A stretch of DNA of 64,000 nt from Proteles cristata cristata (lineage: Eukaryota; Chordata; Mammalia; Carnivora; Hyaenidae), in NCBI GenBank assembly GCA_017311185.1, contig JAESUZ010000432.1:930001-994000 (forward strand), written 5' to 3'. The position numbers and the translations under genes are program-made. Of this stretch, positions 23,642 to 35,899 are shown one piece after another (positions within the stretch are counted from its first letter, which is position 1; every line of letters begins with the position of its first letter). Below the pieces are notes generated by a model. It searched no databases, was not told the DNA's origin, and worked only from the letters and a program-made list of their open reading frames with translations.

Positions 23642-24045
23642 ATTTCTTTTTTTTAAGTTTAAATTGAAGTTAGTTAACGTATAGTGTAATAATGGTTTCA
23701 GGAGTAGAATTTAATAATTCATCACTTACATGTAATACCCAATGCTCATCCCAACAAGTGCCCTCCTCTTTGCCCCTCACCCATTTATCCCATCCCCCAA
23801 CCCAACACCCCTCCATCGACCCTCAGTTTGTTCTCTATATTTAAGAGTCTTTTACGGTTTGTCTCCCTCTGTATTTTTACCTTATCTTTCCTTCCCTTCC
23901 CCTATGTCCATCTGTTTTGTTTCTTAAATCCCACATATGAGTGAAATCATATATTTGTCTTTCTCTGACCTATTTCACTTAGCATGATACACTTGTTGTA
24001 CATGGCAAGATTTCATTCTTTTTGGTTGCCAAGTAATATTAAAAA
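23642..24045 (-). mobile_element. LINE-1 3' end fragment (minus)
   Basis: A T-rich tail at 23,642 leads into a carnivore-type L1 3' UTR (TAGTGTAATAATGGTTTCAGG) and the last part of ORF2. It is closely related to the fragment at 41,445-42,552. It is heavily 5'-truncated. Confidence 0.88.
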
Positions 24046-24388
24046 GAATTTCTTTTAGGAAAATATTTCTAAATTATTGTGAGCAGTAAATAGTGACTTT
24101 AGTTCTAAAACTCTTGGTTTTTAACCTGTGAAGATGCTTTCCCTTCATTAAAAATTCTGCTTATAAACTACATGCATCAAAAGTACAGATGAAATATTTT
24201 AAATTTTATTTAACTAAATTTTCAATTTTTGAAGAATATTAACAATTCAATGAACATTTTATGGAAAACTATGCAAGAGATATACAACAATGTGTGACGT
24301 AATCGCTTTCTTAATAAACTTGTTCTAAAATAATACAATGAAGAAAATGACCCATGATATCATGAAAAGGGTACACTGCTCCATGGCA

Positions 24389-24518
24389 GCTCAGGTCATG
24401 ATCTCATGGTTCGTGGGTTCGAGCCCCGCGTTGGGCTCTGTACTGACAGCTAGCTCAGAGCCTGGAGTCTGTTTTGGATTCTCTGTCTCCCTCTCTCTCT
24501 GACCCTCCCCTGCTCATG

Positions 24519-24563
<45 letters not shown>

Positions 24564-24610
24564 AAATAAATAAAACAGTTTTAAAAATGTTAAAAAAGAA
24601 AAGAAAAGAA
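24389..24610 (+). mobile_element. 5'-truncated felid SINE with expanded CT tract
   Basis: The head is missing and similarity begins at CAGCTCAGGTCATGATCTCA. The internal CT block has expanded to an uninterrupted run at about 24,520-24,560, followed by AAATAAATAAAACA and an A-rich tail. Confidence 0.93.
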
Positions 24611-26345
24611 AAATCCAAAAGCAAACCCTGGTGCTAAATAATCAACACCATTCTTTTTAGATGCTGAGTAAACGCTGGGTAAATCAGAATGTGATTTAAA
24701 TTCAGCATTCTTTCAAGGGGACACTTAAATAATCTGGTCAACACCGAACTCTCTGGAAAAGTGTTCAGTGTTGCCCAATTTGAAGGTCATGGCTAAGTGA
24801 TAAAGGCAGTCCCAAAAACACAAATAGTTGAATCCCCCTCCCCACCCCTCACCCCTGCTTCCACTGCTCCTGCTGCCAGAACTGACTATAAATCTGTGTG
24901 TAACAAGAGCCGAGTGTGTCACAGATTCAGGAAACAGTGCACTCATGCTGCCTAAGGATGTGTGGGGATCCCTCTAGGGTCTCATCCACACCTTGACCAT
25001 GGGCGTTGTCCTATGGCCCAACCTTTTATCTGCTTCTCTGTAGTGTGTCCTATTGAACCCAGAACTCAGCTAGAATGACCATGTGATAAAGAAATTCATA
25101 CTAACATGCTTCATATATAAACTTAGCTTCATTTCTTTTCAGGAATATTTTTATTTAGACAACTCTTAAAATCTAAAATTATTACTAGAGAATTAAATAA
25201 TGATATTCTATCAATGATAGAGAATTTTTGGCTTCAGTGGTAAGCTACCACTAGATTGTTATAGTCTGGAGGACTTTTTGTTTTCTTGGCTCCCTTCTAA
25301 TTAAAGGGCTGAAAGATGAACTGTATCTCTGAACTAATTGTTTATATTTTTATCTGACAACTTTTCCTTTTTTTTCCTAATCTGTTTTAGCAGCCAAGCT
25401 GTGTGGCTCTTGGCCTTGTTCAAGAGGTAAAGTTATTGACAAGGCAGACACCAGACTTTGCTTACACAAAAATAAATCTCCAAGCACTCACCAGAATGGG
25501 AATGAAAGAAATAACCCTGGATCTAAGGGGCAGCAAAACAAAACAAAGCTTGTTTACTAAACAGTGCCCCAAGGAGGGGCTTTAAAACCTCATAGAAAAT
25601 GGATGCATGGTTTATCCAGAGAGACTGGATTTTGAGAATTGGAGTTAGCAGTTTTACCACATTTTCTCAGGCCCCAAAGGCAGAGTAGAATCAGTGGAAC
25701 CAACAGAAGTGAGGGTCCGCACTAGCTGGCACAATGGGCATCTCAGCGGTCACCACCATGAACTGATAGCTGATGGCCAGCAGAGCCCCTCAATGATTTG
25801 ACTTTCTATAAAAACTGAGAATCCCAGAGACTGGAGGGCTGAAAACATAATTCAAATTAAAAATTTCTCAGTTTTATGGAATATGAGCACAAACTCAAAA
25901 TTAATTTGACAAGAAAAACACTTTGACCATATTGCCTTATGATCTAAAACTTGCACAATCTGCTATGGTTTTAACCACATTCCAACATGCCACTAGAGAA
26001 TGTTCTTAGAGAGCAGTCTGATGGCCAGCTGTTCTCAAAACTTCTGCTTTTACTTGCTACATGTTTAAGACTACCATACATTTTGGTTGCCCAGGACAGT
26101 TCCTGTCTATGACTATTGTCCTGTTGTATCCTTTTAGAATCAAAGGTGTCCAGGTTTGGGTGATAAATTATATGGCTTCCTGATATACAACTGATTCCAC
26201 TATATCAATCTGACTAAGTTAGATTATGCTTTTCTAACAAATAATACAAAATTGGCAGTGGCTTAACACAACAAAGGTTTATCAAGTGACACTGTAGGCT
26301 GCTGTCCTCCTTGGATAGGCTCAGTATTCCAGACACCACCATATT
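24611..26345. other. Non-coding unique DNA
   Basis: No recognised gene. The stretch at 26,220-26,330 resembles the block at 34,455-34,680 (phrases such as ACAAAATTGGCAGTGGCTTAA), both apparently from one ancient dispersed repeat that I cannot name. Small frames at 25,403-25,585 show no known domain. Confidence 0.4.
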
Positions 26346-26552
26346 AATTTTTTTTTTTGAGAGAGAAAAAGCACACACACACACACACACGTGAGTGAGC
26401 AGGAGAGGGATGGGGCCAGTGGAGAGAATTTCAAGCAGGCTCCGTGCTGAGCATGGATCCTGACATGGGGCTTGATCCCATGACCTTGGGATCATGACCT
26501 GAGCCAAAATCAAGAGTCAGACATTTAACTGACTGAGCTACCCAGGCACCCA
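26346..26552 (-). mobile_element. Felid SINE with CA-repeat in its body
   Basis: Reverse copy ending ACTGAGCTACCCAGGCACCC. It is flanked by AGACACCACCAT repeats (26,331-26,342 and 26,554-26,565). A (CA)n run at 26,372-26,391 has grown within the CT/GA region. Confidence 0.93.
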
Positions 26553-26568
26553 AGACACCACCATGTTA

Positions 26569-27419
26569 ACCTGTGCTTTACACAATTGTCATAATGGAAA
26601 AAGAGAGCTCTTGGAGTGTCTTATGCCAGCAAATAAGTGGTCCAGCCTGGAGGTGACACACAACATTTCCGCACAGAACTCATTAGCCAGGATTTTTCAT
26701 AGTGCTCAGTCTATCTGCAAGAGGGTGGTTCATTTTCCCATTTCCACAAAGAGAAGACCAAAATATGAGTATGAAAAGTCTCATTCTTAGATATTCAAAC
26801 AAAAAACCAAGTAGCAAGGGGCCTGTTTATTATTGGTGTTATGAAGCTGAAAACTATACTCTCACATGGACTGATCAGTTTGCCTACCTTCATGCTTAGT
26901 CATAATTTTAGCAACGGTGAGTCTCTGGGGACCCTAGTCCCAGTTCTTAAGGATAAGAGAGCTCTAAGTTTTGTCACTAAGTGAGACAATCAGCAGTAGA
27001 CAAGAAAGCAATATTCAAGTTATGAAGATCCTTTTAGTCTGATAATAATAACAGTAAAAATATAACTGTAAAACAAATTCCTACTCTACAAATATATGTA
27101 TATCACACCACTCCTTAAGTAGTCTTGAATAAAAATCATAAGCTAATGCATATGCATGCATTAATAGCCTATTATCATATTTGTTGTAAAAATTAGCCAT
27201 TTGTTGTGACTATAGAGAGAAACTTTATGACTCTCTAGAAAAGTATAGCACACTTTCGGATGGTCAGATTCTAGTGCTGTTCATTATCTTTAAGATTATT
27301 TTGAAATAATTATATATATTTACACATATAGTGCACAGAGTTCCCATGTACCTTCTACCTGGTTCAATACCTTACATATTTATAATATCAAAACTGGGAG
27401 CTTGACCTTGTGCAATATG
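26569..27419. other. Non-coding DNA
   Basis: AT-rich and mostly unique. From about 27,290 it resembles the end of an old L1-type repeat (ACATATAGTGCACAGAGTTCCC). No gene recognised. Confidence 0.4.
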
Positions 27420-27705
27420 CATGTGCGGCTCTTCTGCTTGGTCATGTCTGCTGTTGCATTTTTCATTCATTCATTGTACTTATGAGCTCCAGAATTTCTA
27501 TTGGGTTCTTTTTTCATGATTTCTGTCTCTTTGTTGAATTTCTTGTTTTGTTCATTTCATGATTTCATTGTGCATCTGTTTTCTCCTGAAGCTCACTGAG
27601 CATCTGGAAAGCAATTCTTTTGAATTCCTTGTCAGGAAATTTGTACCCCTCCATCTTTTGGAGTTATTTATTGGAAATATATTATTTCTTTTATGGTGTC
27701 ACATT

Positions 27706-27723
27706 TGTGTGTGTGTGTGTGTG
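27706..27723. repeat. (GT)n microsatellite
   Basis: About nine GT units within the L1 5' region. Confidence 0.85.
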
Positions 27724-28000
27724 TTCCTTGTAGCTTTGTGTTGGGTGCCTGCATTTGAAAGAACAGTGACCTCTTGCTGTTCTTATGGATTGCCTTTGGT
27801 AGGGGAAGACCGACGGTCACAAGTAGGAGGTATGAGATTGCTTGCTAGGTGGAGTACACAACAGTGATGTGGCCAGGGATGTGTGGGGATGCTACTTGAG
27901 GGGGGATCTATAGGGACGCTTGTTCTAGGAGGCCTGTGAGGGCACTGAATCGGGGGATGCAGCAGCACCAGGGCTGGAGGATACAGCCACGGCTCCTGCT

Positions 28001-28034
28001 GCGGAGGAGTAGCGGGTGCGGAGGAGTAGCGGGT
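28001..28034. repeat. Perfect 17-bp tandem duplication
   Basis: GCGGAGGAGTAGCGGGT is repeated exactly, at 28,001-28,017 and 28,018-28,034. Confidence 0.95.
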
Positions 28035-29668
28035 GAAGAGGCAGCTCCAGTTGGGAGAGTACAGTGCTCAGCAGCACGGTCTTCAGGCAGCTCAGTGGGG
28101 TGGGCCTCCTGGGCAAAGGCGGTGGGTGTCTGCTGCAGTGGTGAGGGCTGCTGGGGTCCTCCTGCTGTCACTCCCCTCCTCCCCTGCCCCAGAAGAAGTT
28201 GCCACAGAAAGGATCCCTCTCCAGGCCAGGCCATGCTGTGCTGGGCTAGGGAGTGAGGTTGACACAGGTAAAATGCTTCCTACACTTTTCTATGCAGCTA
28301 CGCTTGGTTTCTATGCTCCAGCAGGTTGCTGTTACTTCTTAATTGTGCACTGGAACTTTCCAAAAGCTGGGTTTTTTTTCCCATGGGTAGTTGTTCAATC
28401 ACTGGGTTCATTGTGGGCGGGGTGGCCGTGTGGGCCTGGGACTCCTGATCTACCATCTTGCTGATACTTCTTCTGTATGTATAACTGTACATAATTTTAA
28501 TACATGTGTAGATTCCTGTAACCACCATTGCAATTAAGACAAAAACTATTCTATCACCACAAAGGTCTTCCATCAACCACTTCTTTGTAATCACAGCCAC
28601 ATTCCGACCATCCCTAACTTCTAATAACCACTAATCTGTTTTCCATGTCCATGTTTAATTTTGTCATGTAAAGAATGTTCCAGAAATGGAATCACACAAC
28701 ATATGACATTTGGTGATTGGCATTATTCACTAAAGGTAACGTTTTGGTATTTACCCAAGGTGTTGCATGTATCAGTAGTTTCTCCCTTATTTCTGAGGAA
28801 TATTCCATGGTACAAATGTACCACTGTCAATTGAACCATTCACCTATCGAGGGGCACTTTGGTTGTGTCCAGTTTGGAACTATTACAAATAAAACATCTA
28901 TCAACGACTGAATACAGGTTTTTCAGCAAGCATAAACTTTCATTTCTTTGGAATAAACACCAAGAAGTGAAGTTGCTGGATCACATGATAAGTATATGTT
29001 TATAGTTTTTTAAGAGTCTGCCAAACTATTTTCCACAGTGGTTGTACCATTTTACATTCTCAGCAGCCATGTACAACAGAACCAGATTTTCCACATCCTC
29101 ACCAGTCTTTCATACTGTTGCTTTTTTTTTTTTTTATTTTGGCTTCGCTAATAGTAGTGACCTTGAATATCCTTTTATGTGCTTACTTGCCATTGGTATA
29201 CTCTCTTTAGTGAAATGTCTATTCATTATTTTTTTCATTTTCTAGTTGAATTTTTTGTGTTTTTAATGTCATTCTTTGAGAATTCTTGACATATTCTGGG
29301 TATGAGTCCTTTGTCAAAATTGTGGTTTGCAAATATTTTCCCGAGTCTATCACTTGTCTTTTCATCTTTCAACAGGGTGCTTCACAGAGCAAAAATTTTT
29401 AATTCCGATGCAGTTCAATATATCAATTTTGTCGGTTATAAATCCATATTTGGGAATCACGCCTAAGAAGTCCTCCCAATCTGTAGCTACCAGAGTTTTT
29501 CTCTTATGTTGTCTTCTAAAAGTTTTATAGTTTTACATTTAAATCTATGATTCAAATTAATGTTTTATATTAGGTATGAATTTTAGGCCGAGTTTTTTTC
29601 CTATAAAATTCAATTTCTCTAGCGCCATTAATTAAAAAGATTATCCTTCCTCCACTAAACTGCTTTTA

Positions 29669-29909
29669 GGGGCGCCTGGGTGGCTCAGTCAGTTAAGCGT
29701 CTGACTTCAGCTCAGGTCATGATCTCACAGATCGTGGGTTCAAGCCCTGCGTCGGGCTCTGTGCTGACAGCCAGCTCAGAGCCTGGAGCCTGTTTCAGAT
29801 TCTGTGTCTCCCTCTCTCTCTGACCCTCCCCTGCTCATGCTGCTCTTTCTGTCCCTCTCTCTCTTTCTCTTTCTCAAAAATAAATAAAACATTAAAAAAT
29901 ATATAAAAA
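29669..29909 (+). mobile_element. Felid SINE in the L1
   Basis: Near-consensus copy starting GGGGCGCCTGGGTGGCTCAG and ending in AAATAAATAAAACATT with an A-rich tail. The flanks are imperfect duplications of TGCTTTTAG / TGCTTTTGC. Confidence 0.95.
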
Positions 29910-30055
29910 ATTGCTTTTGCACCATTATCAAAAAACAGTTGGTAGTATGTATATGGAACTATTTCTGTGTTTTCTATTCTGTTCCATTGATTTATGAGTT
30001 TATCCCTCTGCTGAAGCCACGTAGTCTTTATGATTCTAGCTATATAAGTTTGTTT

Positions 30056-30302
30056 TTTGGGTTTGTTTTTTTTTTGGTTGTTGTTGTTGTTGTTGAGGGA
30101 GAAAGAGGGCACAAGTGAGTGAGGCACACGCACACAGGAGAGAGAAGCAGGGCTCACCCAGGAATTGTGTTTTACCCGAAGTGGGGCTCATGTTTACCAG
30201 TGTGGAACTAAAACTCATAAACTGTGAGATCATGACCTGACCCAAAGTGCTTAACCGAGCTACCCACCAAGTCAAGTGCTTAACAACCGAGCTACCCAAG
30301 TG
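30056..30302 (-). mobile_element. Old felid SINE with an internal duplication
   Basis: Reverse copy with a (TTG)n-expanded tail at 30,077-30,096. CTATATAAGTTT flanks it (30,041-30,052 and 30,307-30,318). The head is partly duplicated: AGTGCTTAAC...CGAGCTACCCA occurs at about 30,246-30,267 and again at 30,275-30,298. Confidence 0.88.
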
Positions 30303-31454
30303 CACTACCTATATAAGTTTTTAAAGCAGAACAATTATGCCCACTAATTTTTTTGCCTTCCCATATAAATATTAGAGCACTCATGTCCACATCTACAAAA
30401 ATACACTTCTAGGATTTTGGTAGAAAGTGTATTAAATCTATATTTCAAAATTTGGAGAGGATGGACATACTGTGTTGGGTTTGTCCATTTGTAGGCATAG
30501 AATAGCTCTCATTTTATAATGTTGATTCTTTTGGTAGCATTTTATGGTTTTCAGCATATAAGTCCTGTACATATTGTGTTAAATATTTCACTTTTTTGAA
30601 CAATTGTAAATGGTATTGAATTTTAAATTTTGGTTTCCACATACTCATTGCTAGTATATGAAATACTGATATTTGTATGTTGTCCTCATATCTTGTGACC
30701 TTGCTGAACTCACTTATTAGTTGTAGAACTTTTGTGTGTGCATGAGTAAATTTATTGGGATTTTTATATAGATTGTGTTGCTTAAATTTCCAGTTCTGTT
30801 GATTGTAAGTGGTTAGAGTACATATACTTGCTTTTTCCTGATCTTAGGGTAAAACGATTTAGGCTTTCATCATTAAGCATACTGTTATCTGTAGGTTTTG
30901 TGTAGATGTTCTTTATCAAATTGAAATGTTCCTCTATTCTACTTTGGTTTTATTATGAATGGAGGTTGAATTTTGTCAAAGGCTTTTCCTGTATTCATTG
31001 ATATAATCATGTGATTTTTTTCTTAATAGGGTGATTACATCAGCCAGTTTCAGATATTTACCCAGCATTGTACCTCTGGAATAAACACCATTTAGTTATG
31101 GTGTATAATTCTTTTTCTACATTGCTGAATTCTGTTTGCTAATATTTTAAGAATTTTTGCATCTACTCAAACCATTATTATACTATATGTTAACTAATTT
31201 GGATTTAAATTAAAAAAATAAACAACAAAAAAGAATTTTTGTATCTATAGTCATGGGATATATGAATCTGTAGTTTTCCTTTTTTACTGTTCTATTTTAA
31301 TATCAGGGTAATACTAGCTTCATTGAGTGAATTAGAATATGTTTTTTCTTCTAATTTTTGGTAAAGATGGTATAAATTGGAGTTAAATTTTCTTTAAACC
31401 AAAGTTTAGTAGAATTCTTTGGTGAAACCATCTGATCCTGGAGATCTCTATTTT

Positions 31455-31638
31455 ATTTTTTTTAAAGAAAGTCCACATTCATGCGTGTAAGTGCACATAG
31501 GGGAGGGGCAGATGGAGAGGGAAGAAGGGAATCCTAAGCAGGCTCCATGTTCAGCATGGGCTCAATCCCAGGATCCTAGGATCATGACCTGAGCTGAAAT
31601 CAAGAGTCAGACATTCAACTGAGTCGCCCAGATGCCCT
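31455..31638 (-). mobile_element. Old felid SINE in the L1
   Basis: Diverged reverse copy with the recognisable body GATCATGACCTGAGCTGAAA and end GTCGCCCAGATGCCC. A short GGAGAT duplication flanks it. Confidence 0.85.
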
Positions 31639-32340
31639 TGGAGATTTCTTCTTCAGGGGGTTTTTAGTTAAAAATTCAATTTACCTTGTAATTACAGGCC
31701 TATTCACATTATTTCATATTGGATGAGTTGTGGTAATTTCATTTATGTTGTCAAACTTATGTGTGCAGAGTTTTCTTTGTATTCCTTTATTATCATTTTG
31801 ATGAATGCAGGGTCTATAGTGATACCTCATGTTTCATTACTGATATTAGAAATTTGTATCTTCTCTCTTTTGTTTCTTTTTTGGTCTTCCTGGAGTTATG
31901 TCAGTTTTATTAATCTTCACCCAAAAAAGTTTTTGTTTCACTGATTTTTCTCTATTGTTTTTTGCCTTCAATTTTGTGGCTTTCTGTTCTTATCTTTATT
32001 ATTACCTTCTGCTTACTTAGTTTTAGTTCTTTTTCTAGTACTTTGAGGTGAGAGCTTAGCATATTTATTTGGGACTTCTCCTCTTTTCTAATATAAGCAT
32101 TTTAGTGCTGTAGATTTTCTTAATGCTGCTATAACTGTGCTCTACAAATTTTGATATATCATGTTTTCATTTTCATTCCATTTAATGTAGTTTTTTATTG
32201 TCCTCGAGGTTTTTTTTCTGAATCTATGGGCTGTTTAGAGGTACACTCTTTAATTTCTAAGTTTGGAAATTTTTTTCTGTTATCTTTCTGTAAACGATTT
32301 CTGGTTAGATTCCATTATACTCAAAGAACATGCTCTGTAT

Positions 32341-33130
32341 GACCTGGATTCCTGTCAATCTGGGGCATGTGAAACTAGAAAACAAGAAATACAGTGATAA
32401 GACAGGTGTGGGATACCAGTTATTGACCTCCCCATTCCAAAGAGAAGAAAATGGAAGGGGAAGAGGACTTACGGTTGGGAGCAATTTAGAAACCCGAGTT
32501 GGCAGATTCCGTTAGGTTTTAGGGCCTGGGGATAATCATTTGTGGATTCACCCTCTGAGTTTTCACCTTTGTCCTGGAGCTCCTGACCCTCCACCCCTGG
32601 AGTCCCCTTTCTTTTTTCATAAAAGGTAGCAGTTATTTGCGGTCCAATAGTTTTATCAGCCTCTCTCGTTATCGGTAGGACTGTGGGAGTCTGACAGCCG
32701 GGGCAGCTGTTCTTCATTTCCTTCTGTCTTTGTCCGTTTCAGTTCAATGTTTCAGCCAAGATCCTTGCGGGTCTCCCCTGTATGTCTCCGGGGTTCGCTC
32801 CATGAAGCAAGTGGCTTCTCGGCAAATCTGTCCTAGAAAATCCCAGACTGATTCCAGGGTTTTGCTTAGATGGCTAAGGAGGTCCATGAGTCGGATGCCT
32901 ACTCTTCAGAGAGCCCCCTGTGTGACCGAATTCGCCAGGCCCCCCATCCTCTGAGGCACTACCACAAGGTTATCCAGCCACACTCTTGGCGTTCTCTCAG
33001 AGCCTGCTTTCATGACACTGAATCTCTTAATTTTAGCATCTTTGATGATCCAGATAGGATGAAAATTTCCTAAACCATCAAGCCCAAATTCCTTTTTGCT
33101 TAACAATTCTTTCTTCAATTTATCCCTTTG
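32341..33130. other. Unassigned sequence between L1 and an LTR-like block
   Basis: GC content is above its neighbours. Short frames exist on both strands (for example minus 32,469-32,717 and 32,906-33,118) with charged residues but no motif I can assign. It could be the degraded inside of an old endogenous retrovirus next to the LTR-like block, or unique DNA. I claim neither. Confidence 0.3.
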
Positions 33131-33635
33131 TTCTCACATTTTACTTATAAGCAGCAAGAAGGAACCAGGCTTCACCTTCAACAGTCTGCTTGAAAATCCC
33201 CTCAGCTAAATATTGACAAATTCTCTCCTGCGACCAAACTTTAGCCAGGCTCCTCCATCCTGTTTTGACTAGGCCTTGCCCTTGAGCTCTGTCCTTGGCC
33301 GATTTAATTCAGTTTTAGCAAGAATCCTGCTGGGTCAGTTTAGTGAAAATCCCCACCCTTGATATCTGATCAAATTCCTCACCCTCAACCTTTGTTAGCC
33401 TGTCTTCAGCAAAAATCCTGTTAAGTTAGTTTAGCCAGAATCCCACTACCCTTGATGGTTCCTCTTAGTAATTTTCCATCCACTGACCTCCACCCTGCTC
33501 CTTGGCTATAAATCTCCATTGTCCCTGTAACAGCTCAATCTCTTGTTTAGCTCAGCCTCTCACAGCCCATTTTTAGTGACAGCCTGTCTTTAACAAATGT
33601 CATGAAATTTATTTTTCTTCAACAATGTGTAAGTC
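33131..33635 (+). mobile_element. Possible solitary or partial LTR (old endogenous retrovirus)
   Basis: The stretch looks like a retroviral LTR: a C-rich, A/C-repetitive upstream part with related units at about 33,319-33,358 and 33,408-33,450, a TATA-like GGCTATAAATCT at about 33,503-33,514, and a pyrimidine-rich end closing near CTTCAACA. No coding remains are certain. The family is not identified, and a clear TG start and target duplication are not seen. Confidence 0.4.
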
Positions 33636-33681
33636 CATCACTTGTAAGTTCTGCTTTCCACATAAAAATAGGAAACTACAG

Positions 33682-33875
33682 GACGCCTGGGTTGCTTAGT
33701 CAGTTAAGCATCCAATTCTTGATTTTGGCTGAGGCCATGATCTCACAGTTGTGAGATCGAACTCTGTGCTGAGTGTAGAGTCTGCTTGGGATTCTCTCTC
33801 TCCCTCTCCCTCTCTCTCTCTCTCTCTGCCCCTCCCCTGCTCACACTAGCTCACTCTCTCTCAAACACACACACA
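33682..33875 (+). mobile_element. Old felid SINE
   Basis: GGACGCCTGGGTTGCTTAGT head, a shortened body lacking part of the GGTTCGAGCCC region, CT-rich block and a CA-rich end. Confidence 0.9.
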
Positions 33876-34135
33876 ATCAGGAAACAATTCAGCTAAGCTA
33901 CTGCTATAATAATAACGATCCCTTTTCCTGTGATTCCCAGTAACATGTTCCTCATCTCCTTGTAATCACTCATGTCTTTGTTCTATTAACAGTGTATTGA
34001 TGATAATTTAAGTATTCTCTAAGACTGTTATCATTTTTTCTTAACCTATGCTTCACTTCATTCTGAATTCTCACTAGCAGAGCCATTAACATCCATATTT
34101 TAAATAAGAGTTTGTTCAGAACAATCCAATCTTTG

Positions 34136-34333
34136 GGGCACCTGGGGGCTCAGTCAGTTAAGCATCCACTCTTGATTTCAGCTCACATCGTGCTCCCAGC
34201 ATCCCAGGGCTGTGGGATCAAGCTCTGCGTTGGGTTCCAGGCTGAGCTTAGAGCCTGTTGAAGATTCTCTTCCTCTGTCCCCCTTTCCTACTCATGCCCT
34301 GTCTCTCTGTCTCTAAACTAAAATAATAATAAA
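34136..34333 (+). mobile_element. Old felid SINE
   Basis: Head GGGGCACCTGGGGGCTCAGT, an unusual inserted CCCAGCATCCCAGGGCTG in the body, then CT-rich block and AATAATAATAAAG tail. A short CAATCT flanks it on both sides. Confidence 0.9.
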
Positions 34334-34454
34334 GCAATCTAAGCTTTTTCCTGTCATTCTCCTTAAAATTCTTCCAGCCTCTACACTTTACCCAATTTTA
34401 AAGCAACTTCCACATTCTTAGGTATTGTTTTACAGCAGCACTCCACCCTTCGTA

Positions 34455-34680
34455 CCAAAATCTTTATTAGTTTCCTATTAATGCTATAAAAAATTACCAC
34501 AATCATAGTGACTTAAAACAATACAAATTTATTATCTTATAGTTCTGGAGGTCAGGATTCTGAAAATGAGGCTCCTTGGACTACAGTGAAGATTTCAGCA
34601 GGATATTCATTCCAGACGGTTCTATAGGACAGTCCCTTCCCTGACTTTTCTAGCTGCCAGAGTCTGCTTAAATTCCTTGG
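34455..34680. repeat. Ancient dispersed repeat, family not named
   Basis: Text such as TTAGTTTCCTATTAATGCT, AAATTACCACAATCATAGTG and TTATAGTTCTGGAGGTCAGG belongs to a widespread mammalian repeat that I recognise but cannot name with confidence. A related block lies at 26,220-26,330. Confidence 0.55.
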
Positions 34681-35899
34681 CAGTAAAGCCAAGTTATTGT
34701 TTAAAGGTTTTCTGTATTGCTAAGCTATTTCCTCATCCTTTGACTAGAGATAGCAGGCTTAGGTTGTGACTGTTTTTGTTTTGTTTTGTTTTGTTTTTGT
34801 TTTTGGCACTCATTTGTGATTCTGGGTTGCCAGCTTCTCCAGTCTTGGAGAATGAAGTAAAAATAAAACCCAGGACCTCGCCACTGGTTTGTTCCTTAGG
34901 TCCTAATATCCCTATCCTGTTTGGCTTCTTCTCTCCAACTTTCAGTCTTATGTTTGTTTTTATATGTAATGCCTGGGGATTTTTAGCTGTACTTAGAAGG
35001 AGGAGTAGAGGAAATAAGCTTCTCTCATCTTTTAAGACAATAGTGTCTCTTTTTAGGCTCTTCAAAGACCATGCACATATGGCTGATATGTGAACTACTT
35101 GAGAATCCTTTTTGTTCAGGGCCTCTTCTATGATGCCCCATGGAGGCAGCTTCCTGTAAGTGGGGCTACCCTTCCTAGAATTGTGTGCACCTCAGAGTCA
35201 ATCTTCCTCCTAAATTCCCTCTCTGCCAGTTCTTGTTCTTTTGCTTTCTGGGATCCAGAGCCTCACAATGGTTGTAGAAACTACTGCAGAACTACGAGGA
35301 CAGAAAGCTAGATGTTTCCTCAAAGCAGAGGGTTCAGTATGTACTAAGGGAGTTAGAAACCCTCAGCTTCAGAGTCACAAGGTAAGCACTGGGGGAAGTA
35401 ATAAGTTTCACTTTGTTTTGGTGACAAAAATGTTTATTGCTTATTGTCATTCTATTAATGCTCCAGGTGTACAGTGTTTGGAAATTCCTTCTGAGCTATT
35501 GGTATGCTGTCAATCTTTATTTTTGGTGTCACCTTGTTGCTTTTTTGTGAATGTCATTAGTGTCGGAGAGGTTATGTCGTGGAAAGCCAATCAGCACTTT
35601 GTTAACAAGACTTCCTGAGGAATAGTTCCGACTGCCCACTGCATAGCTCTACCCACATGTCCTATGGGCACATCACCTCAAGCTCAGAACCTCCTAGACA
35701 AGGCAGACCTGAGATCCAGCATTTCTGCTTACCTCCATCTCCTCGAGCTTCCTTTCAGGTAATGATAACACTAATTACTCAATTGCCCAAGTGACAAAAC
35801 TGCAGATCACAAATTTCTCCTTGTGTTCCACCTCCACATGTGTTTTATTTCTTGGGTTCTTCAGTTTTCACTGGCTTTGCCTGCATTAGGGCTATCAGT
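34681..35899. other. Non-coding unique DNA
   Basis: A TTTTG-type repeat sits at about 34,773-34,803. Two 100-125-codon frames (34,776-35,093 and 35,241-35,618) have no known domain or splice context and are judged chance. Confidence 0.4.

Larger units (their letters stand above)
27420..28465 (-). mobile_element. LINE-1 5' region (minus), reaching its 5' terminus
   Basis: Read on the minus strand from 28,465, the sequence opens with a typical L1 5' start (AGCAAGATGGTAGATCAGGA) and goes on with phrases such as TTGAACAACTACCCATGGG and GCTGGAGCATAGAAACCAAG of an L1 5' UTR. It then runs into a CAG/GCAG-rich stretch and a block at 27,478-27,660 related to 39,160-39,430. Open frames here (for example 28,033-28,464) are UTR artefacts. 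Confidence 0.7.
28470..32340 (-). mobile_element. Long LINE-1 (minus) with three SINE insertions
   Basis: An L1 3' end begins at 28,470, immediately beside the 5' terminus of the previous element. ORF2 sequence in reverse sense follows to about 32,340 (recognisable blocks include GTTGAATTTTGTCAAAGGCT and TTGCATCTACTCA). It is full of stops and lacks ORF1 and the 5' UTR. SINEs interrupt it at 29,669, 30,056 and 31,455. Confidence 0.9.

Noticed and set aside
28033..28464. 143-codon frame on the plus strand
   Set aside because: It runs antisense through an L1 5' UTR, without a recognised product.
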